A stretch of DNA of 64,000 bases from Ptiloglossa arizonensis (GCF_051014685.1 NC_135054.1:9180001-9244000), one strand, 5' to 3'; numbered from the stretch's first letter, positions 35,615 through 50,079 are shown. The notes: generated by a model not told the origin, from the letters alone. Made by a program: numbers and translations.

Positions 35615-35780
35615 TATACATCATGTATATGTACATATAGTATATATATATATAGTTGTATATACGTATATACATTTTTGTATGTACGTATATATGTGTG
35701 TGTATATATGCGCGCGCGCATACACACGCACGCGCGCACACACACAGAGTGTATATATACACTTGCGTGTGTATGCGCGT
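35615..35780. repeat. Alternating purine-pyrimidine tract (TA/TG/CG)
   Basis: About 165 bases consist almost wholly of alternating purine-pyrimidine steps: TATATATATATATA near 35640, TATGTGTGTGTATATATG near 35690, GCGCGCGCGCAT near 35710, then CACACGCACGCGCGCACACA. It starts 270 bases inside the first skuld intron. The CG/TG core is the classic sequence type able to adopt left-handed Z-DNA under negative supercoiling. Confidence 0.9.
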
Positions 35781-36230
35781 CAGTACGATTTGAAGTTTGT
35801 TATGCGACCCAATGTCATGCCTGATTCATGTCGGCCCTGAGTTTTCCGCGCGTGAGAGAATTAAGGAGGTTGCAGCAGGGCCGAGAACCGGTAGCAGTTG
35901 CATCTATCCTTTGATCGGAGTGAATATGGTTCGATTATTCTTGCACGTTGTGTTTCTGTGCTGCTGGTGATCTTTCGAGAAACTGTTGAAAACGCAACGC
36001 TTTCGTCTCTTTTCTCGACGGATAACGAGATCGTTCCTTGTAACATTCCTTTCGCCTTTCGACGAAGCCAGAAAACTGTGTCAGACATTGTTTTCACCGT
36101 TCGAAAGTCCTTGTCTGTCCTGGTCCGGCGAGTCTAGGAACACCTTTTCGTTGAACCCGACGAACCTCGAACGAGACTGTGTATACATGCCAATTTATCG
36201 ATGTAGATAGACTCTACACATTTCTACCTG

Positions 36231-36360
36231 TATACAGGATGTTTCGAAAATAGAGGCGACTGAACGTCAGGAGCGTACCCCTTACTCCATTTTGAGGAAG
36301 AAGAAAGTTCTGTGAACATCGATTGAGAAAATGTTTTTCTGTCAAGTTGATTTCTACGAA
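36231..36360. repeat. Possible solo transposon end (TATA-CAGGATGTTTCG)
   Basis: TATA followed by CAGGATGTTTCGAAAATAGA at 36231-36254 resembles the outer end of the element at 54777 (TATA followed by CAGGGTGAGATC) and general CAGGGTGTTTCG-type transposon ends seen in many insects. I found no matching inverted end nearby, so it may be a truncated copy. Confidence 0.3.
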
Positions 36361-39300
36361 GTTTTTGAAGAACACCTGAATTGTTCGTGTGTCATTTATA
36401 ATTGAGATACGCGGTTAAGTGTAGTTCATACACAATCGAGTTTTGGTATATTTAATCGTTTATGAATACTGTTCGAAATATTTTCGAGAGTAGTTATGTA
36501 GTTTCTCATAATCTTTCACGACGAAATATGAATGATAAGTGTATAGTATATTATTTTTTAAATATAATGGCCGGTTAGAAGAAGTTGTGAATTTATGTAT
36601 TCTGTCTGTTCCCACGAAATGATTACATTCCAGTTTGATATTATTTCAAAACAATAGTGCGTCATGTGTACAAATTATTTCAATTAAATTAAATTATCTA
36701 TTGTAGACATCGATTTTCGATAGATATTTTTCAAACATATGGTAAAAGACTTTACTGGATATTGCTTTCAATTTGTGATTAAATATAAAACTTATTACAA
36801 ACAAAGCAATATTCTATTAATTACAGTAGAGTATGCCTATTCAAATATATAAGTTGGTAAAATATGACAAATTTCACTTATCGACAAATTAACAACAAAA
36901 GTATGAAATCATTTTTGAGTGTCCTTGGTGACTATGAGTGCCCAGAGTGAAGCATGTCTCGTTTAAGTGAAAAATACATTTATTTTAATAATGAAGATTT
37001 GTAATTGAAATTCGTCAGGAAAACGTTTTGGAGCTTGTGCTAAAGAGTTTTCTTTTTTCTCTAGAAGATGTGGAATATGCTTTGAACGTTTTCTCTCATC
37101 TTTTTGACCGTGCAGTATGCACGCGGGTAACGCACACATGTACTCATCATCGTTATAACAGCGAGCAGACACATTTTTCTGTTTTAGTCACATTTGATAA
37201 AAAATGTGCAGCTCTGAATGGACTTGTGGTATTTGTCTTTTTTTGATTCGTGAACTAGTCGTTCTTAATCGTAGAAGGAAGGAATTTTCTTTAATTATTT
37301 TATGCGAATATTTTAGTCGAAATATTATTGAAATAACAGTTAACATGTCCGCAGTTGTCGCGATACAGTGCATTAGAACAATACTTTACGATAATGTCCA
37401 TTGATCAATTACAATTTTGATTATTTTAATTATTTCTTTTCGGGTGCTTTTCATCGCGTTACGTCTTAAAAATTTAGGGAAGTTGAGTTATTCGTTGTTT
37501 CAGTCCCCTGTTAACGGTTGTGGGGAAAACTATTTGCTTTCATTTTGGCTTGTCTCGTTGCTTTCCCCGATGAAGTTGCTTTACGTTCATGATAGTTCGT
37601 CCTCCTGCTGTTCCGTATGAATTCATTATGAAAAATAATTCTAAAGCTTCCTTTAAGAGTCTATAGAGTGTTGACTAATTTCGAAACATCGGTATTTCTA
37701 TAAATATAATATTTCCAGATTAAATCTAATTATGATGTCATTTGATATTTCGATGTTCTATATTATTTTAAATAACATTATTTTGCATACGCGACATTGT
37801 TTATCTCGACATTAAAATAAATTTTAATCGAAATGTCACTTTCCTTAGGAGTTTTCTGTTTTTGATTTTATATTTTTTTTTTCTTAAGAGATTTTTATGG
37901 TAATTAATTCAAAGTCGTTTTTTACAAATTTATTTTATTTTATATTAACGTTAAAGCTTTTCAATAAGTAATCAAAGTGCAATACCTGTTTTAAAATAAG
38001 GCAGTATTAATACGTGCCTGCAATACAAAGTTTTCTGTGTCTAAAGTAAAAAAATTAATAAAGTAAAGAATATTTTATTAAGTTTTATATATATATTCTT
38101 CATTTTTAATTGTTACTTATCATTTATATATTTTATTTTATATTATTTAATTAATTTATATTTTATTATATTACAATTTCAATTCTTCTGTGATCGTTTG
38201 AGATTCGTCGAATATTATTAGAAACTTCACGCGATTGATATATATCGTTTTTCTATTGAGAAAAACAGCGAAAAATGTCGAATAGGATAATTCGTTGCAG
38301 TTTTTGTATAGAGTCGCATAATCACGTTGTATTCACGAATAAAATTTAAGTTGCACAGGTGAGGTAGGGGCAATGCACGGATGCAGTGGTTCTCACTTAC
38401 GACGTATTTGAAAATACGAATATTTAGTAAATATAAAATTTCTCAATCGAATAAATTACTAAACAAAAATATTGATTGTTTTACGTAAAAATCTTTCCAA
38501 AAAGAAATTGCGTAATAGATTGTACATGTTTAATAATTTTTTTTGTCAGTGATAATTGCACATTACTCTGTTATAATTTTTATTGTATAAATAACACGAA
38601 CGATGAAATAAAAATTTTCCTATCTCGTGTACGAAATGTGTGGTGTAGCTCTTGTAGCATTACTGATACAAATTGCAATAAGGAACTGTGTTAGTGCAAT
38701 AATAAGAGGAGCGTGAACTTCCTTCTTCGTTGACGTTGGAATGACTGAAATGCACGCAGTCACGTAGCCTTCTACATTTTATATGGGATTCCATACTGTT
38801 ATTTTCCTCAGAATGTAGCACAGAGAAATCTGTTTTTCGTATTGGTAACGACATTCGAATATACATATAAATCAATATTTTCACAGTTAATAAAGTTTAG
38901 TTTCTTTTCTTTATGTAATAAAAACTTTGACCTTGTTTAACGATAGTAATCGATTGTTGATATTGTTAAATCTATTTTGTAAATTATTTCACATTTTGGT
39001 TGTCAGTGTTCAGTACACAACTTTATAATAGTTATCTTAAATTTCCGTTGATTGGAATATTTCCTTTTACAATAAAAATTTTACTTCGAACAATTGGAAA
39101 TTTATGCATTGTGCACAAAACTTGATGAAAGTTTTGAAAGATTGGCCCAATTAGTTGTAAAATGTTGAGAAATATACTGTAGCTTGTAAATTGTAATAGA
39201 ATGAAAAAGAAACATTATTTTTGCTAACAATCGTATACCAGGATTGCAATGTAATAAAAATTCATGAGACAAAGTAGACTTGTCAATTTAGAGTTCACTT

Positions 39301-41477
39301 TGATCTGAGTTTTAACACCGAAAAATTTGCAAATATCATTTAATATTTTTTACTAAAAGGACTCCATTTTGTTTATAAATTACATATTATATATGTAATG
39401 CATTCAATTGCACCAGTGTCTGATTTATTTTTACAGATACCTCGATAGCTTGTCATTAATAATTCTTTAGTAAACTAAACTAATCGCAAAGGGGTATATT
39501 GATATATTAATTATGCAGCTATGGTTGCTTAGTTCCATAACTATTAATTTTTAACGCGATATCATATAGGTATAACTGATAATTAAATTAATAATCGTAT
39601 AAGAAGTTGTTCAAAGAATTCTATCGTATAATTCTTTCATTAATATTTACAGTAAAAATTTAACGATTTTACTTCTTAACCCTCGGCTAAAGGATTCATT
39701 TTGATCCACGTTACGTTTATATTATAACTGCGAAACGACAGCTGTAAACGTTGACCTGCTTTTGTGCTCGTTATAAAGCTTGCAATAAAAAAAAAAAAAA
39801 ATAAAAAATGTATAAATGTGATAACAGAAAACTTGAAAGAAAATCCATATATTCGATTGCGAATTAATAAAATCTAGGTTTCGCTCAGAATATATCCGGA
39901 GCCCTTTTGTTCTATCGGTAAGACGATTCGAGGGTTACTATACTGTAAGATTATTGAATGCTTAAACATTTGGAGTTACACGATGGCAATCTTTGAATTC
40001 GTTATTGCGCAATTAATGTCAAGATAGTCGAACAGTTTTAGCCGTGTCTCACGGTCTACGGTTAAACGGTTTCGAAGTCGCGATCCTTGAGTTGCATTGA
40101 ATTTTATCCATGTCTGATCGAATAGAAAAATTCTGTGAATTCTATGAAAGAACGGCGTTCCGAGGTCAGCGTCAAGCAAAAGTGGTGAGCTAAAACCGAG
40201 CGGTGTGTAAACTCTCTTGTAGTCTTAACACGTCACGTCCTCGCGGTGCAAGGCTTTCACCTAGGCTGGTCAAGCCCCCCTCGGCTTCTCCTGTTTCCTT
40301 CCACAGAGCACCAGTTTCAGCATAATCTAGCTGAGTGACTTCGTCGACGAAGAAGCCGCGTGCCTCGCGTATCTTACACGAAGAATCACCAGAACGAGAA
40401 CGAAGAGTGTTCTTTTCATAATTCTTCAATTACGAAATATTTTTCATTTCCGTTTCGATCTTTTCTCAATCATTCAAAAGTGCCCAATCGACAATCGCTA
40501 TCAGCCCGATCGAGTTCGAAACACTTGAGAGATGTACGTACTGTCTAGTAGAGATAAATTCTCGCGTACCGTGAAATATTTCGATTAAATAAAAGCAAGT
40601 ACGTACGCTCTAGGTTGTGTTCTTTTCTAAATTGAATAGAAAGTTTTCTTGTATTTATTTAACGAATGCATAATAGGAAGTTGCATTTACTACATTTGTA
40701 TCAAAGATCGTTCCTTAGGTTTTGCGAACAAAAGTTGAGAAATTTGTCGAATTTGAGTTCACGGGACTCGTTGATAGCTTTCGCATAACACAAGTATAAG
40801 TTCATCGTATTAATAAAGTTAACAATACTCAAGAACATCAAACCAATGCGACTACGGTTAGATGTATCAAGTTAAAGTAATTGTTAACTGTTTAAAAATC
40901 TTTAACGTAAGTTTAGGATGCACAGTATTGTACAAACATACCATTTCTTTTATTTTGCATAAATAAATATTAATAAATTCACTCAGGGTAGGTGAGTGTG
41001 AGTGACCCTTCGCCACGTGGGGCTGACGACGAATTTCGGCGAGAAAACGGCGAATTTCATTCCCTTATGAGATTTGAAATTGTTGTATTCTTCGTTGTAT
41101 GAATTTTCAGGAGAATCGCATCAATGGGAACACGACCTTATTTGGGAATATTTATTTTCATTTACACCTATTAATTTCACAATGCCTGCAATACTGTTGC
41201 TCAAAGTTTGCGAGTATAGGAGCCATAAACGTAATAATTCATTCCACGATGGAGTTGAAACGTTAATCGCATGGCAGCGCTTTGCTGGCATTCAATACAG
41301 CCGGTTCTACATCCTCGCACACTTTATAATGATCGTTCAAACGGTTGTATCAACGGTAGTAGTCAAATTATTGTATGGAAAATCGTTAAGTGGCTTCCAT
41401 TAGTCCGAATATAGTGTTCGGAGACATTTTTAATGGAAAAATCTTATTAGTTCATGGGTATTGCTCTCACGAAGATG

Positions 41478-41530
41478 TACACTACCGGTGGAAAGTATCC
41501 GACCACTTTCCTCTTTTTTTTTTCTAGTAA
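41478..41530. repeat. Possible Tc1-like terminal repeat
   Basis: TACACTACCGGTGGAAAGTA at 41478 resembles the common Tc1-family end TACACTACCGGTCAAAAGTT. No convincing right-hand end was seen within 500 bases. It is probably a truncated relic. Confidence 0.35.
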
Positions 41531-44222
41531 CGTTAGATTTACCAAACAGTCAAAATGACTGTTTCCAACTATTTTCATAATGAAATTTGCTCTAAATTCC
41601 ATAGCATGTTTTTCAAAGACGTCGTGACTGTTTTTATCCTACACGTGTGGTTAATTTGAAAAATTCCTCTTGCTCTTCAACGATTGGTTTTCTTTTAGAT
41701 GCATATAAGTTATACCTTAATATTCAGAAATCTGTCGGTAGTTCCAGTGTTAATGCACTTTAACATAGTTGAAAGTTATGATAATTTGACTTATAAAATT
41801 GACCCTTGTTTTCATACCTGTTTATACCATTCGGGAATCCCACAAACCTTAATTAGGATTATTCTATGGAAGAGATGCAGTTCAGCTATATGAGCGAGGA
41901 TAAAGCCTTATCGAGTGCTGGTATTTAAATTTCGGTAACTTCTAGGGCAAGTAATCGAGGGTAATTGTTATCTGAGTAATATAGACCACATTTTATTCAA
42001 AAAGTTAGTATAAATAGAGATATTGAATTGATATTGAAGTGATAGAAGGTAATGAATTAAAATAGTATAAAAAAAAGAAATCGTATTTTCAATGAGAATC
42101 AAATTTAAGAGAAGTTTTTACCGTAGCTGATGAGCCACAGCTTCTCTTAGAATAAGAATGTTGTCATAAGTATAGTATAGTCTTACATTATATCACAGGC
42201 TCGTGACTGGATGTACGACGTGTGATGTAGGCGAAATTTGATCGCTATTGTTTCATACAATAATACAAATTTGTGTTTATTAGGGATCGGAGTAAGAGAA
42301 ACAATAAAAACGAATAAGATGCAGTCAACATTTGACTAAAGTGTTTCATATGTGTATACAATGATAAATAAAACTGAATGAACTACTATACGAATTTTTT
42401 TCACCGTATGGATAAACTTTTCCAAACATGTTGATATATCTCAAAAGTACATTGTAACATTATATTACAAATAATGAAACAGTATATGAAAGTTAGCTTT
42501 CTCTGCTGTCTATCAAGGCCACTTAATGTTTGTTTACATATTTAACACAGATCAGTTGTACTTAGTTCTGCACTGCTCCCTAACTGACTTGTTTACAGAT
42601 CCGTAACCGGTTGTTAATGTATTATTCAGCACTAGAAAATTTTGCTGGGTTTATTTAATACGCAAAAGAGTTTGATTCGTGTATCGTTTTATTGACATTA
42701 CTAGATAAGATACCTATTTTTGAATATGAAAGCAATACAGATATTTGTGAAAAACAAAAGAATTTCGAAGCTAAATTTTAATTTGTCTACGATAAAAATT
42801 GCAAATGTGTGCGCTGTTAATCAATCTTTAATACAAAAGATTGAAAAAAAAAACATTGTTCCAACGTTCCAGCATCTTTCAGAGATAGAACAAAATTATT
42901 AACGTAATAAAATATATTGTTAAGTCGGTTCATTTAAATTGTCGGATACTTCAGTGCATCTATGGTTGCAAATTGATCATAATGCAACGAGAAAATCAAT
43001 ATGTAAATGACCAATGATGGGCGAAAAGCTCGTTTATATTTTACAGAAAATGCATAAAACAATTGAACCATTGATCATTGGATGGTAGATAGAGTCTGTT
43101 ACTGAAAAAAGAGGGTAAAAATCTCGAAATTCAACATATAAAATAAATATAAAAATATGGTGATGGTTCCACCATGATGTGGGGTGAATAAATTCATTCT
43201 TCACTGATATTTGAAAAAAATAGTGCAAAGAAAGTCGATAAAGACAATGAATGTCTTAGGAATGCTTATGTTTGTAAAATCGATTCAAAACTGGTCTTTT
43301 AAGAATTTACAAACCTTTAACTATTTCGTTGCCGAATTTTTGTTCGTTTTAAAAAAATGTAACGTTTTTTACTTCACGTTTTTGAACGTTTAAATGTACT
43401 TACCGGTCATACTTACGAACGACTCATTGCTCAAACTCTTACTCTAGTCATTATTCATGAATAACGTACCTTTACGCGTGCACAAGTGTACTGGCTTATT
43501 TTTGCTTTTATTACACTCGATGTTCGCACGAAGTCTCAAACGAGCGTTTGCTTTTACACTCGTCACGTTATCCAACAGCTCGGTGTTGTGGTTGATGTGT
43601 TTGTGCGACTACTGTCGTTACGAATGGATTTAGGTTTTAGGCTGCATACAGGCGTATGCAACATAACAAGCAACAAAGCAGTTAAAGTCTGGTGCACACG
43701 TAATTCTTACAAACGAAACCCGAGAACATCAATCAACATCCTTTCTCAATGGCCGAAACTTAGGAATGGGAATATTTACTAAATGATAGATATATGGTGA
43801 ATTTACAAGTGTCAACGATCACGTAAAATATTAATTTTAAACAATTTTTTAGTATATTTTTGTCAGAGTAGTATTAACGTAACGCATCTTATTTCGTATT
43901 ATATCTTCGCCTATTAATGGATCGACGAGACTTTCTCAGCGAAAATGAGACTAAATTTGACAAAATTGGACAATTTTTATTTATATTTACAAGGAGCAAT
44001 TGAAAATTAAAATACTTTAAGTGTAACTTAAAATTGTCCAAAAGACGTTGGGTTTAGTATCATTTTTTCATTAGGAAAGTCTTACCAAGATATTGATGCT
44101 GTTTGAATATATAATAAAAAAATAAGGAAATCAGTGTTTTGCACTAGTGGTTGATAAATAGATACACGTGGCCTCGCTTTGAAGTTTCGGCCAACAGCTG
44201 AAGATACGTCTGTAAAAACTAC

Positions 44223-44272
44223 TAGATTGTTCAATAAGTTTTATCGAACGACAAAACTTATTGAACAACCTA
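44223..44272. mobile_element. Miniature mariner-end-like hairpin, copy 1
   Basis: TTGTTCAATAAGTTTT and AAAACTTATTGAACAA form perfect 16-base arms around a 10-base loop, extended by TAGA and CCTA at the outer edges. TA occurs at both boundaries. It shares TTTTATCGAACGACAAAACT with copies at about 47857 and 62131. This looks like a mariner terminal repeat collapsed into a tiny palindrome. Confidence 0.8.
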
Positions 44273-45059
44273 TTACAATTTTGGTATCGATCAAGCAACA
44301 GTTTAAGGTATTACCGGACATACATAAATTTTGATTCTTTATACCGAACACCACGCTTTCAGCATTAACTTCAACAAATGTGATATGAAATTGCCACTTG
44401 TGCCACTTTCATTTATAGAGGTTCAAATAAATTCAATTATGGCTATAAGCAGTTTCAGAGATAACAAGCAGCTGTATATTAACGTTTAAATTAAAAACTT
44501 CAAAGATTTCGTGGACAGTTTACGGAATAACTGACCTATATGTACTTACTTGTCGTTATTCGTCATACATCTGCTATAGCTCTAATGGGTCTTTCGATAA
44601 TTGTTAAATATTAAAAATTTTATACAATACAAATAAGAGTGTACAATAGAATACTACAATAGTACGATAGTGATTAATTTTCAAAATACGAAATTGTTTT
44701 TATTTACAAATCATTATTTCAATACCATTATCATTGTTGCCATTGCATTTGTCACATTTCTTTCTTTCTGTTAAATTTTGAGGCTCCAGGGCGATCAACT
44801 ATACAAAATTCATCAGATATCAACCTTAAAAAGTTACTAATTATGTTAAAACTTTAGACCAATTGTCGAACGTTACAATTGCTTTTATTATCGATAAATT
44901 GTGATATAATTAAATTTTATCAAGCATAAAATTTCATGTAATTGACTATCTGGTATTGCTATCTGAAATCGTTTGAAGATGTTTCTGAAAGTAATTCAAT
45001 AGACAATTGTCGATTTTGAACGTACATGTGTCGATGATATCAAAACACGTTACACTTTC

Positions 45060-45780
45060 ATCATTACGATGATCGAGACGGAGGAGGGGATAATAGCAAC
45101 GACAAAGAGAGTAGGATATACAAATAGGACGATATTAAAAGGCGAAAAGCAAAGAAAGCGATGGCGATGAAACTCAAAAAATGGAATAGTACATTTAAAT
45201 AAGATGGACTGGTATTAGAAATGGCAAGGCATTCAGGAAACGTAGAAGTAGATCAAGAGAAATAGATTAAAGAGAGACTAAAGAGGGTAAATATGGACAA
45301 TTGGTAAGAGAATATTTGCGGAGATTAAAACAGAGGAATGAAATTATTCGATAGATTAGGGAGGATAGATTATCACACGAGAAACGTGATACAGTTATAT
45401 TAAAGTGGAAGGAGTTTGGGAAAGATTTAGGCGATGGATACTTGGCCTAAAAGGACAGTGTGGTTTATGGTAGAGGAAAGGGATCGTAGTTACAACGTCG
45501 ACGGATAGGAGATCAAGTACGTGGAAACGTTGAGGAAACGTTGGGAAAAGGATGAGGAAATAAATTAGTAAGAAAATGCTGGGAACTTGTAAGGAAAGAG
45601 AGAATGTGGAAGAAAGAGAAATGGAAATTTTTTTAGATGACGTGATTATGGACTGGAAAACGGTACAAAAAAGACAGTTAGGGTAATGATACAGAAAAAG
45701 AGAGGAGAAGAATAAAGAATTGCAGGTCAACAGATGGTAGAGGAAGGTGAAGTAAGGAATAAAAATATTGGCTGGTTAGA
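45060..45780. repeat. Purine-rich, coding-like but broken block (decayed repeat?)
   Basis: The plus strand is strongly purine-biased for about 700 bases (many GAGAAAG, GGAAAG and AGAGAGA strings) with frames that run 30-50 codons between stops, unlike the neighbouring AT-rich sequence. A similar texture recurs at 46020-46200 and 58971-59140. It could be an ancient retroelement or transposon; I cannot assign a family. Confidence 0.35.
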
Positions 45781-47773
45781 GTATCTTCATCATCATTGAG
45801 TAATATCATTTATAATATTGTCAGTTATTTCATCGTATATAATATCATCCTTCGATTACGTAGGCCGATGTTTTATTTTTCTCTTCTACTCTTACGTTCA
45901 CTTTTTTCATTCTCGATCGTCTAGAAAGACCCTTCAGAAGTTTTCATCGGGGTAACATGGGTAAAATATATCGCAAAGAAAGTTCTTCGTCCATTTAAGA
46001 AATTTTATTAAATTTGTAAGTGTCAATGGGAGGATGGAGTGGGTGGCAAAAATATGCAAGAATAGAGAACAGTTAAAGCGAGAATGAACATGCGAATGGA
46101 TGATGATGGTGACGCGTTTCTGCAAATAAAAAAAGGCAAGGAATGAATGTACACTAATACGGAGTAGGAGGCTTAGAGATGCAAAAATTAATCTAGGATA
46201 GGATGGGGTAATTCCAACCACTTTTTATAAATTGCAATCCTTAATTAATATCTTTGTGAAAAAGAACCCTAGTAAAATTGTCACAAATGTGGATTAGACC
46301 CTTGAGACACAACATATTAACCCTAGAATGCTACACTGCGGTCCATTGATCCCTAATCTATTTTCTCGGGTTTATATCTTTCGTAAAGAGTGATATCATC
46401 GTCGGAACGTTTGATACTCGTAATAGGAAAGATGTTTATGGCGTCAACATATAAGTTGACGTATCAGTTTCAATATGCTTGAGGAACTGAAATAGGGTAT
46501 AGGATAATAAAATCTGTCTAGGGTTCGCTGAGTGATCTCTGGTGGGTTAGGTCGTGTATAAATTTCAATTAGTAAATTCACGTTATTGTTTCTCTAATCT
46601 TTCAACAGTGTTGCAGTATTTGCAAAATATTTGATTCGGTGTCCTTAGTTTTGTCCTATTTTTTATAGTTGTATGGAAGTCACAACAGTGCCACCACGTT
46701 CTGGTATGTTGTGTTACTTAGATATATAACATTTTCAAAAAAAAAGTTGTTGACATTAATTGACAAACTGTTTTTTCTTTCGTGTGCGTATTGTTACGTA
46801 CATCTTCCCCTAGTTACGGTACATGTCTGTACTCCATCAGATAATAGTGACCCGATATGCTAAATTACGAAACTTGGGAAGTTAAAAAAGTATGTAATTA
46901 ATGTTGTGTATTATATCTAAAATAAACCGGTACTTCGTCGTTGAATACACTGTTTAGAATACAATCATTTTGGTTTCGAACTGAAATTGAAATTCGAAAA
47001 TTATTTTTACCTATCGATTTATGCACTGCATTGAAACCTTCATATATGCACATAATTGACGTAAATCAAGCATTTGTAACTAAAGGGAGCACTGTATACT
47101 TTATTATGCAAAAAAAAGATAACTAATTGACAGATACTGGTAAAACACAGAGTGTAATTTAATAACACAAAAAGTTGCAAAGAAAACGATATTTGCACAC
47201 AAGTTGACGACAACGACACCGATAGATAATGTTTTTGGACGTTTTCGTTGTGCCATTAAAAAGTTTTAATTTCAGGAAATGATATTAATGCTAAAGTCGA
47301 AAGTTCGTAACTCGGTGGATAATTGTGTATAATGATCACGATAATACAAAACTGAAAAATAAATAAAGTAGATAACATTATTTGCTACAATTGGGGCAAT
47401 AATATTGAATGTTACATGAATTACTTGCTACATTTGCAACACGTTGTATAAATTTTATCAATAAAATTTTAAGGACCAATTTACATCGTGCTCGTTGATT
47501 GTTGCTACTGTTGCCAAATGAAGTTACAGGTGTACCTTCTGTTAATATATTTCGAACACTCGGTACAATAATACCATTTTTTTTTTTTAATGGTATACGA
47601 TGCGTGCACGAAAATTTTGTTACACATTGATATAATATTTTACAATTTCATCTTTGAACAACGTAATTGCAATGTGATCATATCAATTCGCCTATGGATA
47701 CGTAGCAATATATTTTATCATATTTAATAATTTTCAATTGTATTTAATCTTCTTCTGTAGCATGAGAGCATAC

Positions 47774-47892
47774 TAGGTTGTTCAACAGTATAGTACTAGG
47801 TTGCTCGATAAGTTTAGTCGTTTGAACAGTTCTGTTCAATGTAATACTGTTCAATAAATTTTATCGAACGACAAAACTTATTGAACAATCTA
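47774..47892. mobile_element. Mariner-end-like hairpin, composite copy 2
   Basis: Starts TAGGTTGTTCAACAG at 47774 and ends TTGAACAATCTA at 47892, inverted relative to each other. Inside are further partial ends (TAGGTTGCTCGATAAG at 47796) and the shared string TTTTATCGAACGACAAAACT. It looks like nested or tandem insertions of the same miniature element found at 44223. Confidence 0.75.
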
Positions 47893-48946
47893 TTAGAAGC
47901 TCATGAAAGTCCTTGGGATACTTTTTGGCGTTTGAAGGAGAAAGTACTTCGCTGAAATGTGTGAAATATCCGAGTATCAAGAGCAACAATTTCGAAATCG
48001 TCTGCTACGAATTGAAAATCTTCCGCTATTGGTCATTTTCCAAGCAGTCGCGCGTTAAGCACATTTCTCTAAAACGATCGTACGCGCATGAATTAATTAT
48101 TTTCATTTTGTCCTTTTGTATCCTTCCCCCTCATCTTGCTTTCATCGTCGTTAGAGCATTGACCGGATCTTTAAATACCGACATCCCTTTGTACACAATG
48201 ATTTAACGTTTCACGTTGGATGTACTTTTATAAAGAGGCGAATTTCAACATTCACGAAAATAGAACACGCGAATTGGTTTGATCGGGATCGTCTATGTTT
48301 TTTTTAACAAATCGATCTTTACGTTTGCAATATATAATTGCAATAAATAAATTGGACGATTGTCTATGGCCTTGGAAAGAGTAATTAATGCAATTATACA
48401 ATTTGATATTAGTCAGTTGTTGGCAGTAAATCTGTGGGCCATTTTCACTTAAGTCTTCTTACTGCTGGGTAGATGTTTATGAAATTGTTCACAAGAGTGC
48501 TGGAATGTTGTAAGAGCTTATCATGAGAAATTTTGGCAACTCTTCGAATTTCTTCGGAAGCGTAGCGTAGATTTAGATCTCTGTGAATTATGTAGAAGTT
48601 GACAAATGACTGCATACAAATGTATGCAACATGATGTGCTCAAGCTTGGCCGACGTCGCAATTGCAGCTTCACTAAACGTTACAATATTCACAAAGCGAA
48701 TAAAAACGGTAACGCGAAACATTAATTTGTTTATTTTGTATTATTTATTCGTGAGAGCACTATTCATGGATCAAAGAGATTTTCCTAGTGCGATTTTTTA
48801 GAGGAGTGTTTAGCTATTAAAATGTTAACGGAATGAATTAGTATACCCGTCGCTTCATTTACCAATGTTTCTGTAGAAACTGCTGGCACGGTTTTAATTA
48901 CGTCTTTACGTAGGTAATTTTCTTCTTCCGAATGAGAGGGTGATTC

Positions 48947-48990
48947 ATATACAAAGTGTCCCACTCGAGCATCTTAAATATCTCTATTGC
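48947..48990. repeat. Possible transposon end (TATACAAAGTGTCCCA)
   Basis: ATATACAAAGTGTCCCACTC resembles CAGGGTGTCCCA-type inverted-repeat ends common in insects. No partner end was seen. Confidence 0.25.
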
Positions 48991-49244
48991 TTTTGATACG
49001 AAGAAGTCTCGAAAGAAAAATGTTTGTTTCAAAGGGGCAAATGTTGTGCCCGGAAAAACTTTCTTTTTAAGGTCACCTTTTCCGAAATTTCAATAATTGA
49101 ATGTCACGTTATCATATTTAATTGTATTTGTATTGATATCGGTGATAGAAATACGAAATCAGATTTTAAAAAACATTGATGATCATGAAATCTCGAAATT
49201 CCACTAGGCAAGTTTTGGTATATAACACACACATATTATATTGA

Positions 49245-49292
49245 TATCATATATATATATATTATATACATGTACATGTACATGTACATATA
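49245..49292. repeat. TA / TACATG simple repeat
   Basis: A short TA run is followed by three to four TGTACA units (ATACATGTACATGTACATGT near 49267), a self-complementary microsatellite. Confidence 0.9.
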
Positions 49293-50006
49293 CCGTGTTC
49301 GCGTTAAATTTGATCAGCATTTATTCCGCAAACGGAAAGTACTTGAAAAGAAAAATGAAAGCGGGGCACGTTTTAACATATTAAATGTGCAATACGACAA
49401 CGGATATTAATTTTTTATTCTACAAAATATGTGTTATTATAATAAAAAAATATTTTATTAGGCTCTGCTCAGTCTCGAGTGACGATCAAACAACGAAAAT
49501 CTATTCTATTTGGAGTATACAAAGAATTATTAGTAAAAAAACAAGCAGAAGAATTGGTGCCAATTAGTTAAGAACGAGATATCTCGTGACCGAATATCGA
49601 TTATTTTTGACGAAATCTCTTACGAGTCAATGTCGTCCAAACCCGCGTGTTTACAAATGTGTTTACATGTCTATACACAACTCTTAAATTCCATTTCAAA
49701 TATTACGAGCCGTGTATCAGCAAGTATTGAAATTGGACAGACATGTTTATTCTACATAAGCTTATTAGCCTTCTATTTATCGTATACTCACGATCAGTTA
49801 GGAGGTCGAAGCGTACAAAGTATCGATGAAAATCATTTCTATGTGCATTCATCTACGGACTCGAGATCGTGTAAAAAGAAAATTAACCGTACGTTTAATT
49901 GATCTCGAATCGTTATTTGGAACCAACGATATTCAATCGGAGAGCGTGAAATTAAATTATAAGTGACAGCGACAGGAACAACGATCACGTTGAAAACACA
50001 TAAAAC

Positions 50007-50009
<3 letters not shown>

Positions 50010-50076
<67 letters not shown>
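50010..50076. repeat. (TA)33 microsatellite
   Basis: An uninterrupted TA dinucleotide array of about 33 units. It is self-complementary and could extrude a cruciform; length polymorphism is likely. Confidence 0.97.

Positions 50077-50079
<3 letters not shown>

Noticed and set aside
41074..41403. 109-codon frame in the skuld intron
   Set aside because: No recognisable domain, no splice context and ordinary composition; random open frames of this size are expected across 28 kb.
45395..45730. 111-codon minus-strand frame
   Set aside because: It is the pyrimidine-rich complement of the purine-rich block and carries no domain.
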